Origin: CAZQEZ01 sp964592475
GTDB taxonomy: Bacteria; Bacteroidota; Bacteroidia; Cytophagales; Cyclobacteriaceae
Length of the DNA: 14,009 bases
Direction of reading: 5' to 3'
Assembly: GCA_964592475.1 (NCBI GenBank)
Contig: CAZQEZ010000108.1
Coordinates: forward strand, 1 to 14,009
In this document: positions 1-7,666 of the stretch, piece after piece
Position numbering within the stretch: the first letter of the stretch is position 1
Layout of the letters: each line of letters opens with the position of its first letter
The notes under the pieces: model-generated
Database searches by the model: none
Told to the model about the DNA's origin: nothing
The model's input: only the letters and a program-made list of their open reading frames with translations
Program-made: the position numbers and the translations under genes

Positions 1-6
1 TAGTTA

Positions 7-38
7 TTCCTTCGGGGGCCTTGTGGCCTTCGGAGGGA
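7..38 (+). terminator. GC-rich hairpin, possible terminator
   Basis: Positions 7-20 can pair with 25-38 around a TTGT loop, giving a 14-pair stem. Four of the pairs are G-U, so the stem is continuous only in a plus-strand transcript; on the minus strand those pairs become A-C mismatches. This suggests the 3' end of a plus-strand gene left of the window. Only a weak T-rich stretch follows, so terminator function is an inference. Confidence 0.4.
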
Positions 39-89
39 ATTGGTATTTCTAGAATAGTTAGCCAAATTTGTATAAAATGGTATCACTCA

Positions 90-118
90 CCCTCCGAGGG
101 TTCAGAACTCTCGGAGGG
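90..118 (+). terminator. second GC-rich hairpin downstream of rluE
   Basis: CCCTCCGAG (90-98) pairs perfectly with CTCGGAGGG (110-118). The stem extends inward through one G-U pair and four Watson-Crick-compatible positions toward a tiny loop near 104. It shares the 8-mer TCGGAGGG with the hairpin at 7-38. It sits just beyond the stop of the minus-strand rluE gene. No T-run follows on either strand, so it is either an atypical bidirectional terminator or a short repeated element. Confidence 0.4.
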
Positions 119-147
119 GTTTGCTGCCTAGGAAAAGTTTGCTGCCT
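119..147. repeat. 11-bp direct repeat at the rluE 3' end
   Basis: GTTTGCTGCCT occurs at 119-129 and again at 137-147, an 18-bp period. The second copy encodes the last residues of RluE (EAAN), and the first overlaps the stop codon (128-130). This looks like a small tandem duplication that may have reshaped the C-terminus of the protein. Confidence 0.5.
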
Positions 148-712
148 CATAATTCACCTCGCGTACCTCACCTGGTTTTAAATCTCCTAAATAAATATCT
201 CCCACCCGTACCCTTACTAATCTCAACGTAGGAAAACCCACCGCAGCAGTCATTTTTCTTATCTGGCGAAATTTGCCTTCAGTCAGCGTAATGGCAATCC
301 AGCTGGTGAGGCCGTGTCGATCATCCCGTACCGGGATTTTTCTGGCAGGAAAATTGGATTCATTTTCCAGTCTGCTTACTTCACAAGGTTTGGTTTGATG
401 GATTACCCCTTCCACATTGATCTCAAAACCTTTCCGCAGCAAATCAATTGCCTCATTAGTTATCAAACCATCCACCTGAACATAATATTCCTTTTCCACT
501 CCAGAACCGCGAATTTTTTCGCTGAGTTTACCATCTGTAGTGAGCAGTAGCAACCCTTCAGATTTGGCATCGAGCCTGCCGATAGCCATAATACCAACCG
601 GAAAATCGTAAAGTTCACCTAACATGGGTTTTTTCCGTTTTTGCTGACCACTTACAAACTGAGAAAGATAACCGAAGGGCTTGTAAAGCATGTAACACCT
701 TTCATTTTTCAT
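128..712 (-). CDS. rluE: 23S rRNA pseudouridine synthase, RluE type
   Basis: This is a member of the RsuA/RluB/E/F pseudouridine synthases, which isomerise a uridine in rRNA; E. coli RluE acts on 23S U2457. The chosen start at 710-712 gives 194 residues beginning MKNERCYMLYKPFGYLSQF, where family members usually begin. The frame stays open to an ATG at 742 that would add ten unlikely residues. The catalytic motif GRLDAKSEGLLLLTTDG carries the nucleophilic Asp at residue 48 from this start. FPARKIPVRDDRHGLTSWI and EGKFRQIRKMTAAVGFPTLRLVR follow, both typical of the fold. There is no N-terminal S4 domain, which fits RluE rather than RsuA or RluB. The gene stands alone. The exact target uridine is inferred from the family. 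Confidence 0.9.
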   Translation of the reverse strand: MKNERCYMLYKPFGYLSQFVSGQQKRKKPMLGELYDFPVGIMAIGRLDAKSEGLLLLTTDGKLSEKIRGSGVEKEYYVQVDGLITNEAIDLLRKGFEINVEGVIHQTKPCEVSRLENESNFPARKIPVRDDRHGLTSWIAITLTEGKFRQIRKMTAAVGFPTLRLVRVRVGDIYLGDLKPGEVREVNYEAANFS

Positions 713-772
713 TTGACAAAAATCACTCGTGTAATTAAACAAATAAAATGTTTTTTTAACTAGTGGGATATA

Positions 773-788
773 TTAATTTTAAAATTAA
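773..788. repeat. 16-bp AT palindrome
   Basis: TTAATTTTAAAATTAA is a perfect palindrome in the region between the divergent rluE and the small secreted-protein remnant. It could be an operator, but in such AT-rich DNA it could also be chance. Confidence 0.25.
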
Positions 789-804
789 ATAAAAATAAAA
801 AATT

Positions 805-1092
805 ATGAAAAATATATAAAAATTATTAATCACTTTATTTATTCCAATGGTCATAAATGCATTGGCACAAAACTCAATTGATGATGCTATCCAAGAAATA
901 TTTGATAGATATGATTATAAGTCTACTGATACAATTTTCCCAATAGATGGGGAGCCAATAATTGGGCAACTTCAATTTTCATTTGTGAAAAGTGCTTTTG
1001 TTCACCATCAAGAAATTAATGAAAATGGCGAAATTGTAAAAACTAAATATAAACCCACTGAAGTAAAAGGTTTTGTATATATGGTAATTTAG
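805..1092 (+). pseudogene. Small secreted protein gene with a stop at codon 5
   Basis: An ATG at 847 opens an 81-residue frame, but its first residues (MVINALAQNS) look like the end of a signal peptide. Reading the same frame back to an ATG at 805 gives MKNI, a TAA stop at 817, then KLLITLFIPMVINALAQ. That is a classic lysine-rich, hydrophobic secretion signal ending ALA-Q, broken only by TAA where AAA (Lys) would be expected. The body ends in a KYKPTEVKGF motif like those in Bacteroidota secreted proteins of unknown function, where the chain usually continues. Here it stops at 1092, so a C-terminal truncation is also likely. It may be a decaying gene, or a short protein translated from 847 without a functional signal. 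I do not recognise a function. Confidence 0.5.
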
Positions 1093-1117
1093 ATGGCCAT
1101 AAAGGTCATCTAAATTA
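1085..1117 (+). terminator. hairpin between convergent genes
   Basis: Positions 1085-1098 pair with 1104-1117 around the loop ATAAA, a 14-pair stem with one G-U pair in the plus-strand RNA. It contains the stop codon of the 805-1092 remnant and lies four bases from the end of mlaD. No T-run follows, but the position between convergent genes suggests a shared transcription stop. Confidence 0.5.
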
Positions 1118-1120
1118 GGA

Positions 1121-2098
1121 TTAGTTCAAATTCTCATCATCTTTTTTGCTACCTCCACCAAATAAACCATTTAACAGCCAACTGTTATTTACTTTTTCGG
1201 CTGTTACATCAATTTCTTGCGCCGCTTGATTTACGTTGGTGATTGTTTTTTCTAAACTTGATGCCATGGCTGTATCGGTTAATATTCTTCCTACCGCTCC
1301 TTTTTCATTATTGAGCTTATTAGTAAATTTACTAAGCTCTCGAGTAATAGCTACGGCATTAGCACTAGCCATGGCCAAAGAGTCCATCGTGTGACGCATA
1401 TATATGATCATGCTATCGTCTTGAATTAGGCTACCTAACGTACCTTTTCCCTGCGCCAGTTGGCCGGTCACCTGGTTAATATCCCGTGAAATTTCCATAG
1501 TTTGAATACTGGTATTTTCAAATCTAGCCACGATTTGTTCTACTCTTTTACCCATTGAAGAATCTGCGATCAATGTTCCAGCCAACCCTTCACCTTCTTT
1601 AATAAGTTCACTAATTTCTACTAAATTATTAGTAAATTGCCTGGCATATTGCCCGGTAGTTTGCACGGTTTTCAGCACTTCATCAATATTTATAGGTTCT
1701 TCCGAGGCAAGTTGATCATTATCTTGGATAAATTTAGCCCCTGGTGAACCAGCGGAAATGGTTACAATCTTATTTCCCATCAATCCTGCAGATTCAATTG
1801 TTACAGTGGCATCACTTTTGATAAATTTGCCAGCTTTTTCTTCTATCAACATTGTCACTTGCACGGTAGAGTCACTTACTATTTCAATATTTTCTACAGT
1901 ACCTACATTTATACCGGCATACCGTATATTATTGCCTTCTTGAAGGCCGCTTACATTGCCAAAAACGGCCGTTACTTTAAAGGAAGATCCAAATAAATTT
2001 TGTTTGGAACCCAAATAATAGATCACTGCGATAAAAAGCAGCATACCTATAATTATAAAAGTCCCTAATTTTATATTACGTTTTAGTTTACTATTCAT
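1121..2098 (-). CDS. mlaD: MlaD-like MCE-domain lipid transport protein
   Basis: This is the MCE subunit of a Mla-type ABC lipid transporter. It is anchored in the inner membrane and projects into the periplasm, where MCE proteins bind phospholipids. Residues 11-29 form one hydrophobic anchor. Residues 39-118 are the MCE domain, with FGNVSGLQEGNNIRYAGINVG and the closing GLMGNKIVTIS. The remaining 200 residues are predicted helical and carry three copies of a motif like G-x-G-x-x-G-x-L-I-x-D-x-x-M, beginning at residues 169, 217 and 265, an exact 48-residue spacing. At 325 residues it is much longer than E. coli MlaD (about 180). It is the last gene of the mlaE-mlaF-mlaD operon, 16 bases after mlaF. 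Family assignment is firm; the substrate and its direction of movement are not shown by sequence. Confidence 0.9.
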   Translation of the reverse strand: MNSKLKRNIKLGTFIIIGMLLFIAVIYYLGSKQNLFGSSFKVTAVFGNVSGLQEGNNIRYAGINVGTVENIEIVSDSTVQVTMLIEEKAGKFIKSDATVTIESAGLMGNKIVTISAGSPGAKFIQDNDQLASEEPINIDEVLKTVQTTGQYARQFTNNLVEISELIKEGEGLAGTLIADSSMGKRVEQIVARFENTSIQTMEISRDINQVTGQLAQGKGTLGSLIQDDSMIIYMRHTMDSLAMASANAVAITRELSKFTNKLNNEKGAVGRILTDTAMASSLEKTITNVNQAAQEIDVTAEKVNNSWLLNGLFGGGSKKDDENLN

Positions 2099-2114
2099 AT
2101 CAAAAAATTAATTA

Positions 2115-2894
2115 TTAGTGAAAAAATGAGCGTACCCACTTATCATCAGAACTTTCAAGTTCATCAAAAGTTCCTTCTGCACCCCATTTGCCTTCTTTTA
2201 TAATAAAAATACGATCGGCTGTAATCTTTACACAGGATATGTCATGAGTAATCGTAATAGAGGAAATATCGAATTTATCCTGCATTTTTAAAATCAAATT
2301 ACTGATTTCTTTCGAAGTTACCGGATCAAGTCCAGTGGTTGGTTCGTCATACAACACAATTTCAGGCCGCAATATCAAAGTTCTAGCCAAGGCTATTCGT
2401 TTTTTCATTCCTCCCGAAAGTTCTGCGGGTGTTTTATTAATTGCTTCAACCAAACCTACTTCATTCAATGAGTTCTCTACTGCATCATTCATTTCACCAT
2501 CCGACATCTGTTGTCCATGCCCTTGCCTTTTTATTGGAAATAGCAAATTCTGTTTTACAGTCATGGAATCGTACAATGCACCGCCCTGAAACAGATAGCC
2601 TATTTTTCTCCGCATTTGGTTCAGTTCTTTATCTTCAAGCTGATTAAAGTTCTTGCCTAATACGATTAAATCTCCCCTATCTGGTTCGTGCAATCCCACA
2701 ATAGATTTTATCAAAACAGACTTACCAGTACCCGATTTTCCTAATATGGCTATATTTTCTTTGCGATGCAGATCAAAACTCACGTCATCTATTACGGTAT
2801 GGTCACCAAAGCTTTTGCGCAAGTTCTTCACTTGCACAACTACCTCATTATTATTTTCTGTACTTTTTAATTTTGTTTGCTCTTGCGTTTGCAT
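2115..2894 (-). CDS. mlaF: Mla-type ABC transporter ATPase
   Basis: This is the cytoplasmic ATPase that powers the MlaE permease. All ABC motifs are intact in 259 residues: Walker A GKSGTGKS (52-59), Q-loop Q103 in LFQGGALYDSMTV, signature LSGGM (159-163), Walker B with catalytic Glu184 in LYDEPTTGLDP, and switch His217 in TITHD. The sequence GGALYDSMTVKQNLLFP after the Q-loop is characteristic of the MlaF branch. It begins 9 bases after mlaE and ends 16 bases before mlaD, consistent with one transcript. About 20 polar residues precede the domain. No MlaB-like STAS partner gene is present nearby. Confidence 0.93.
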   Translation of the reverse strand: MQTQEQTKLKSTENNNEVVVQVKNLRKSFGDHTVIDDVSFDLHRKENIAILGKSGTGKSVLIKSIVGLHEPDRGDLIVLGKNFNQLEDKELNQMRRKIGYLFQGGALYDSMTVKQNLLFPIKRQGHGQQMSDGEMNDAVENSLNEVGLVEAINKTPAELSGGMKKRIALARTLILRPEIVLYDEPTTGLDPVTSKEISNLILKMQDKFDISSITITHDISCVKITADRIFIIKEGKWGAEGTFDELESSDDKWVRSFFH

Positions 2895-2903
2895 AAATTT
2901 TTA

Positions 2904-3713
2904 TTACAAAAACAGTTGTTTTACCTGAACTGCCATTAAGTCAATGATAAAAATAAGCAGAGATGCAACTACTACTGCGGAATTAGCAGCGTTACCTACA
3001 CCTACCGTGCCACCCTTACTATTATACCCTTTATAACAACCAACTATGCCTATGGCAAAGCCGAAAAATATAGATTTGATAGTAGCCGGAAATATATCAT
3101 AAAAAGAAACGGGGGCCATAGCTTGAGAAATAAAAAGTGTTGGGCTTACCTCACCATCTATATTCATTCCCACATAAGACCCAACTAAACCAATGCCATC
3201 CGCGTAAAAAACCAAAATTGGCACCATTAAACTGGTGGCCAATACTCTTGTTACCACAATATATTTAAACGGATTGGTGCCACTTACAGTCATAGCATCA
3301 ATTTGCTCGGTTACTTTCATACTTCCTAATTCGGCTCCAAAACCAGAACCTACTTTACCGGCACAAATAAGTGCAGTAAGCACGGGTCCAATTTCTCTTA
3401 TAATAGAAATAGATATCATAGAGGGAATCCAGGCTTCGGCCCCAAATTCTTGCATCGTAGGTTTTGTTTGCAAAGTCATAACTAAACCAATAATGAAGCC
3501 ACTGATACTTACTAATAAGAGTGAACGATATCCTGTACGATAAGCCTGCCGGAGGGTCTCATTAAGTTCATAAGGAGGCAAAAATACCTGTTTCAAAAAC
3601 TTACCGGTGAAAGTACCTAAACCAGCAACTTGAATTAAGAAACTTTGGATACCATTAGGCAAACTATCTAAGCTGGATTTTTTTTGTTGTTCTTTCTCTT
3701 TTACTTGTTGCAT
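2904..3713 (-). CDS. mlaE: MlaE-like ABC transporter permease
   Basis: This is the inner-membrane permease of the Mla-type lipid transporter and first gene of the operon. The MlaE signature is intact: REIGPVLTALICAGKVGSGF (106-125) continues into AELGSMKVTEQIDAMTVSGTNPFKYIVVTR. The late GCYKGYNSKGGTVGVGNAANSAVV segment (225-248) is also typical. Hydrophobic spans are visible near 63-81, 95-118, 154-180, 205-225 and 245-268. The N-terminal 20 residues are charged and Lys/Gln-rich. At 269 residues it is of normal length. It is transcribed away from ppsA, and the 217-bp AT-rich space between them must hold both promoters; I could not identify a convincing promoter motif there. Confidence 0.92.
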   Translation of the reverse strand: MQQVKEKEQQKKSSLDSLPNGIQSFLIQVAGLGTFTGKFLKQVFLPPYELNETLRQAYRTGYRSLLLVSISGFIIGLVMTLQTKPTMQEFGAEAWIPSMISISIIREIGPVLTALICAGKVGSGFGAELGSMKVTEQIDAMTVSGTNPFKYIVVTRVLATSLMVPILVFYADGIGLVGSYVGMNIDGEVSPTLFISQAMAPVSFYDIFPATIKSIFFGFAIGIVGCYKGYNSKGGTVGVGNAANSAVVVASLLIFIIDLMAVQVKQLFL

Positions 3714-3930
3714 TATTATTTTTATAGCTTAAAAAAATGTAATCCTATTATTGATATTAAAAAGGGTATTAAAATAATAATCGATTATTGCTAATAAGGT
3801 TTAAATTCAAAAATTTTAATAAATTTTTGGGTGAAATAATGCTAATAAAGTAGATTTTAAATCGAACAAGGTTAAATTGCTAAAGTTAAGTATATAAAAC
3901 ATCACATTTTTATAATTTAACTACTACAGC

Positions 3931-6058
3931 ATGAGCAGCTACATAAGATTTTTTGAAAAAATAGACCACAAGCAAAACAAAGAAGTAGGAGGAAAAAATG
4001 CTTCATTAGGTGAAATGTATAAGGAGCTTTCAACAAAAGGCATCAATATACCCAATGGATTTGCCACGACCGCAGAAGCTTTTTGGCATTTTATAAATAA
4101 AAATGAATTAAAAAAACCTATCCAGGAACAGCTTTCAAAATTGAATAAAAAAAATTTTGACAATTTGAAGGATATCGGAAAAGCTATTCGCCAAAAAATA
4201 ATGAAGGCTGAAATGCCCGACGATTTAAGCAAAGAAATAAAGGAAGCTTATAAAAAGCTGAAGAAAGAGGAAAAAGATATTGAAAGTGTAGCTGTACGTA
4301 GCAGTGCTACCGCTGAAGATTTGCCGGAAGCAAGTTTTGCCGGTCAGCATGAGTCATTTCTCAACATTAAAGGTGAAAAAGAGGTGGTTAAGGCTGTACA
4401 AGAATGCTACACTTCACTCTACACAGATCGGGCAATTAAATATCGTGAGGATAATGATTTTGATCATATGAAGGTTGCGCTTTCCGCGGGTGTACAGCAA
4501 ATGGTGCGTTCCGATAAAGCCAGTGCCGGTGTATGCTTCACGATTGCCCCGGAAAGTGGATTTGACCAAGTGATATTTATCACGGGCGCTTGGGGATTAG
4601 GTGAAAATGTAGTGCAAGGTCAAGTGATTTCAGATGAATTTTACGTATTTAAGCCTAATCTTGATAATGAACACTCGGCTATTCTCACCAAAAAATTGGG
4701 GTCTAAAAATAAAACGATGGTTTATGCTAGCGGCAGCAATGGCAATGGTGTCAAAACCAAAAACAAAAATACCCCGGAGAAAAAAAAGTATCAATATGTT
4801 TTAAATGATGAAGAAATAAACACTATAGCTCAATGGGCTTATGCCATTGAAAAACATTATGAAAAGCCAATGGATATCNNNNNNNNNNNNNNNNNNNNNN
4901 NNNNNNNNNNNNNNNNNNNNNNNNNNNNNNNNNNNNNNNNNNNNNNNNNNNNNNNNNNNNNNNNNNNNNNNNNNNNNNCAGGCAACTGAAAAAATAAAAG
5001 ATGGCCAGGAAGTCACAGTTTCTTGTGCTGAAGGTAAAGATGGGGTTATTTACGAAGGCATATTGGAATGGGAAGAAGATGAAATTGATTTGGAAAAATT
5101 GGGCGATCCGGATACAGAAGTGATGCTTATTCTGGCCAACCCGGGCATGGCTTTCCAATATGCCCAATATCCAACCGATGGTGTAGGATTGATGCGACTC
5201 GAGTTTGTGATCAATAATTCTATTAAAATTCATCCTTTGGCCTTGGTACACTTCGACAAACTGGAGGATAAAGAAGCCAAAAAGCAAATTAAAGAATTAA
5301 CTCAAAATTATGAAGACAAGGAGCAATATTTTGTTGATCATCTGACCCAGGCTGTAGGAACTATTGCCGCGGCTTTCCATGATCGTGACGTAATTGTGCG
5401 CATGAGCGACTTCAAATCTAACGAATATGCTAACTTGATAGGTGGTCGTGAATTTGAACCTGACGAAGAAAATCCTATGGTTGGTTTTAGGGGCGCTTCA
5501 AGGTATTACAGTGAAGAATATAAAGAAGGCTTTCGCCTTGAATGTGAAGCCATGAAAAAGGTAAGAAAAGAGATGGGGCTGACGAATGTAAAGCTGATGA
5601 TCCCTTTCTGCAGAACGGTGGAAGAAGGAAGAAAAGTAATTGAATTAATGGCTGATTTAGGTTTAAAACAGGGTGAAGATGACCTGGAAATCTATATGAT
5701 GACCGAAATTCCCAGCAATGTAATTCTGGCCGAGCAATTTGCAGAAATTTATGATGGATTCTCAATCGGATCTAACGACCTCACACAATTAACCCTGGGG
5801 GTAGATAGAGATTCTGAATTAGTAAGTGACATTTTTCAGGAAAAAAATGATGCTGTTCAGGAAATGATCGCCAGCGTAATAAAAAAAGCCAAAAAAGCAA
5901 AAACAAAGATTGGCCTTTGCGGACAAGCACCGAGTGATTTCCCCGAATTTGCGCAATTTCTTGTTGAAAATAAGATCAATAGTATTTCCTTTAATCCAGA
6001 TGCTCTAAGCAAGGGAATTAAAAATATACTGGAGGCAGAAGGTAAAAAGAACGACTAA
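3931..6058 (+). CDS. ppsA: Phosphoenolpyruvate synthase, interrupted by an N run
   Basis: This is PEP synthase, which converts pyruvate, ATP and water to PEP, AMP and phosphate (gluconeogenesis). The N-terminal part, residues 1-316, is the ATP-grasp domain: VGGKNASLGEMYKEL near 19-33, VAVRSSATAEDLPEASFAGQ (120-139) and GAWGLGENVVQG (219-230). It breaks off at EKPMDI. After 100 N, the C-terminal part resumes in a different frame at QATEKIKDGQEVTVSCAEG and runs 359 residues through the PEP/pyruvate domain, with RMSDFKSNEYANLIGG, SIGSNDLTQLTLGVDRDS and the catalytic Cys in LCGQAPSD. By comparison with E. coli PpsA (792 residues) about 119 residues are missing, including the phosphohistidine. The frame change is therefore an artefact of gap size, not a mutation. 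Confidence 0.9.
4879..4978. other. Assembly gap of 100 N inside ppsA
   Basis: This is exactly 100 undetermined bases, a conventional placeholder for a gap of unknown size. The flanking protein segments align to PpsA on both sides and imply about 357 missing bases, so the N run understates the true gap by roughly 250 bases. The missing part should encode the end of the ATP-grasp domain and the swivelling phosphohistidine domain (GGRTCHAAI in E. coli). Confidence 0.95.
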
Positions 6059-6064
6059 TAAAAA

Positions 6065-6082
6065 CGGCCATACACCTGGCCG
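6065..6082 (+). terminator. short hairpin after ppsA
   Basis: CGGCCA (6065-6070) pairs with TGGCCG (6077-6082) around TACACC, six bases after the ppsA stop. Only a weak AT-rich tail follows. It may slow or end transcription between ppsA and the lactate dehydrogenase gene, or simply stabilise the ppsA 3' end. Confidence 0.4.
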
Positions 6083-6143
6083 CTTATAATTGAATAGAAT
6101 TTTACCAAATAACAAATATTAATCTGGAAAAAAAGAATTATAT

Positions 6144-7142
6144 ATGAAAGTATCTATTTTTAGTGTAAAAGATTTTGAAAGACCATACCTAGAACAAGCT
6201 AACAATGGCCGGCATGAACTTGATCTCCATACTGAAATCCTGAACGAAAAAACTGTGGAAAACTTAAATAATGATACAGAAGCTATCATAAGCTTTCCTA
6301 CCGATGATGCCTCGGAAAAAGTATTGAAGAAGTTGAAAGAAAAAAATATTCAATATTTCAATACACGCTCGGCAGGTTTTGATCACATAGATATGAAAGC
6401 AGCAGAAGCCATGGGGATAAAGGTTGCCAATGTGCCCAAATACTCTCCCAATGCTATTGCAGAACATGCGGTGGGCATGATGCTCACCCTCAATCGTAAA
6501 TTAATGACGGCAGAGAAAAATATTAGCGAATACGATTTCCGCCTAAACGGATTGATTGGCTTTGATATGAATGGCAAAACGGTGGGCATACTTGGTGCAG
6601 GCAAAATTGGTGCGGTAACGGCTAAAATTTTACATGGGTTTGGCTGTAAAATCGTAATTTTCGATCCAGTGAAAAATGAAGAGCTAATAGAAAAATACGA
6701 TGCTCAATATTTGAGTTTGCAGGAAGTATTGTCCCAATCAGACATCATTACCATTCATGCTCCTCATAATGACAAAACACATAAAATGGTAAATGCAGAT
6801 ACCATCAGCAAAATGAAGGATGGTGTAATGCTAATCAATTGCGGGCGTGGAAAGATAGTGGATACGGAAGCATTGATCGACGGGTTAAAAAGCGGTAAAA
6901 TAGGAAGTGCTGGTCTTGATGTTTATGAAAATGAAAAAGGTCTTTTCTTTTACGACCATACGCAGGAAGTTTTAAAAGATGACCTTTTTGCTCGATTGTT
7001 AGCTTTTAAAAATGTGATGATCACCGGCCATATGGCATTTTTAACCATAACAGCGCTGCAAAATATGGCAGGAATTTCCTTCGATAATATCAATGCCTGG
7101 CAGCAAGGTAAAGAAGCACCCCATGAAATAAAAAACGAATAA
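6144..7142 (+). CDS. ldhA: D-lactate dehydrogenase (2-hydroxyacid dehydrogenase)
   Basis: This is a cytoplasmic NADH-dependent D-2-hydroxyacid dehydrogenase of the fermentative D-LDH type, reducing pyruvate to D-lactate. The 332 residues match the family's usual length. Visible features are FNTRSAGFDHID (72-83), the Rossmann motif GILGAGKIG (148-156), catalytic Arg235 in INCGRGKIVD, Glu264 in GLDVYENEKGLFF and His296 in TGHMAFLT. The ENEKGLFF segment and the TGHxAFLT ending fit D-LDH better than glycerate or phosphoglycerate dehydrogenases. It lies 85 bases after ppsA, on the same strand, and both enzymes act on pyruvate. A shared transcript is possible, but the hairpin between them makes this uncertain. 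Exact substrate is inferred from the family. Confidence 0.87.
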   Translation: MKVSIFSVKDFERPYLEQANNGRHELDLHTEILNEKTVENLNNDTEAIISFPTDDASEKVLKKLKEKNIQYFNTRSAGFDHIDMKAAEAMGIKVANVPKYSPNAIAEHAVGMMLTLNRKLMTAEKNISEYDFRLNGLIGFDMNGKTVGILGAGKIGAVTAKILHGFGCKIVIFDPVKNEELIEKYDAQYLSLQEVLSQSDIITIHAPHNDKTHKMVNADTISKMKDGVMLINCGRGKIVDTEALIDGLKSGKIGSAGLDVYENEKGLFFYDHTQEVLKDDLFARLLAFKNVMITGHMAFLTITALQNMAGISFDNINAWQQGKEAPHEIKNE

Positions 7143-7196
7143 CTATACACAAAATTTGATTTTCAACTTCAGATATTAATAAATTAAAAACGTTTT

Positions 7197-7586
7197 ATGA
7201 TTTTTTTTGAAATTTTAGGTATTTTAATAATTGCTCTGGTTATAGGGCTTGTTTTTTCGTTGATTTTTAAAGTAAGAGGTCCCTGGGGTAGCTTTTGGAC
7301 CTTATTCATCATTGTTTTATTGGCCGTTTGGGCAGCTGATCTATGGCTAACACCTGCCGGGCCAGTTGTTTGGGACTTAGCCTGGATTCCGTTAATTTTT
7401 GTGGCGATTGTAGTAGCTTTGTTATTAGCTGCCGCTGAAAGTGGCACCCGCAAACCTAAATCTTCCAGTGAAACACCAGATGAGGTGACTTCTGTAGAGC
7501 CTGATACGGCCATTAAAGTTTCTGCTATGTTTTGGATAATACTATTGTTCTTGATATTGGCTATTCTGGTGGGGCTATTTATTTAA
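7197..7586 (+). CDS. Small four-helix membrane protein, function unknown
   Basis: This is a 129-residue hydrophobic protein with four probable membrane spans near residues 4-24, 30-50, 60-80 and 109-129. A hydrophilic, Ser/Glu/Thr-rich loop (81-108) separates the third and fourth. The conserved-looking stretch VRGPWGSFWTLFIIVLLAVW and the Trp/Pro-rich WLTPAGPVVWDLAWIP join the second and third helices. I do not recognise a named family; it resembles the small uncharacterised membrane proteins common in Bacteroidota. It begins 54 bases after ldhA on the same strand and may share its transcript. A frame on the opposite strand across this gene looks like a shadow: its composition is repetitive and it has no signal or motif. 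Confidence 0.75.
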   Translation: MIFFEILGILIIALVIGLVFSLIFKVRGPWGSFWTLFIIVLLAVWAADLWLTPAGPVVWDLAWIPLIFVAIVVALLLAAAESGTRKPKSSSETPDEVTSVEPDTAIKVSAMFWIILLFLILAILVGLFI

Positions 7587-7593
7587 TTAACGT

Positions 7594-7619
7594 CTATTAA
7601 ATAATAGCAATAATTTTTT
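7594..7619 (+). terminator. weak stem plus T-run between convergent genes
   Basis: CTATTA and TAATAG (7594-7599 and 7602-7607) can form a short AT stem, followed by CAATAA and a run of six T at 7614-7619. It lies just after the membrane-protein gene. The stem is short and AT-rich, so this is a weak candidate for an intrinsic terminator. Confidence 0.3.
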
Positions 7620-7666
7620 CTTGTGTTTTATTCGTTACTGTTGGCTGTAATCTTAAATTCATCAGA

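Noticed and set aside
4801..5287. Minus-strand frames running through the N run
   Set aside because: They are kept open only by undetermined bases and lie opposite clear ppsA sequence.
3931..6058. ppsA as a frameshifted pseudogene or two separate genes
   Set aside because: The frame change coincides exactly with a 100-N placeholder and the flanks are complementary parts of one enzyme.
7184..7513. Minus-strand 109-residue frame opposite the small membrane protein
   Set aside because: It has Lys/Thr/Ala-rich low-complexity composition and no motif, while the plus-strand frame has four clear membrane spans and a natural start.
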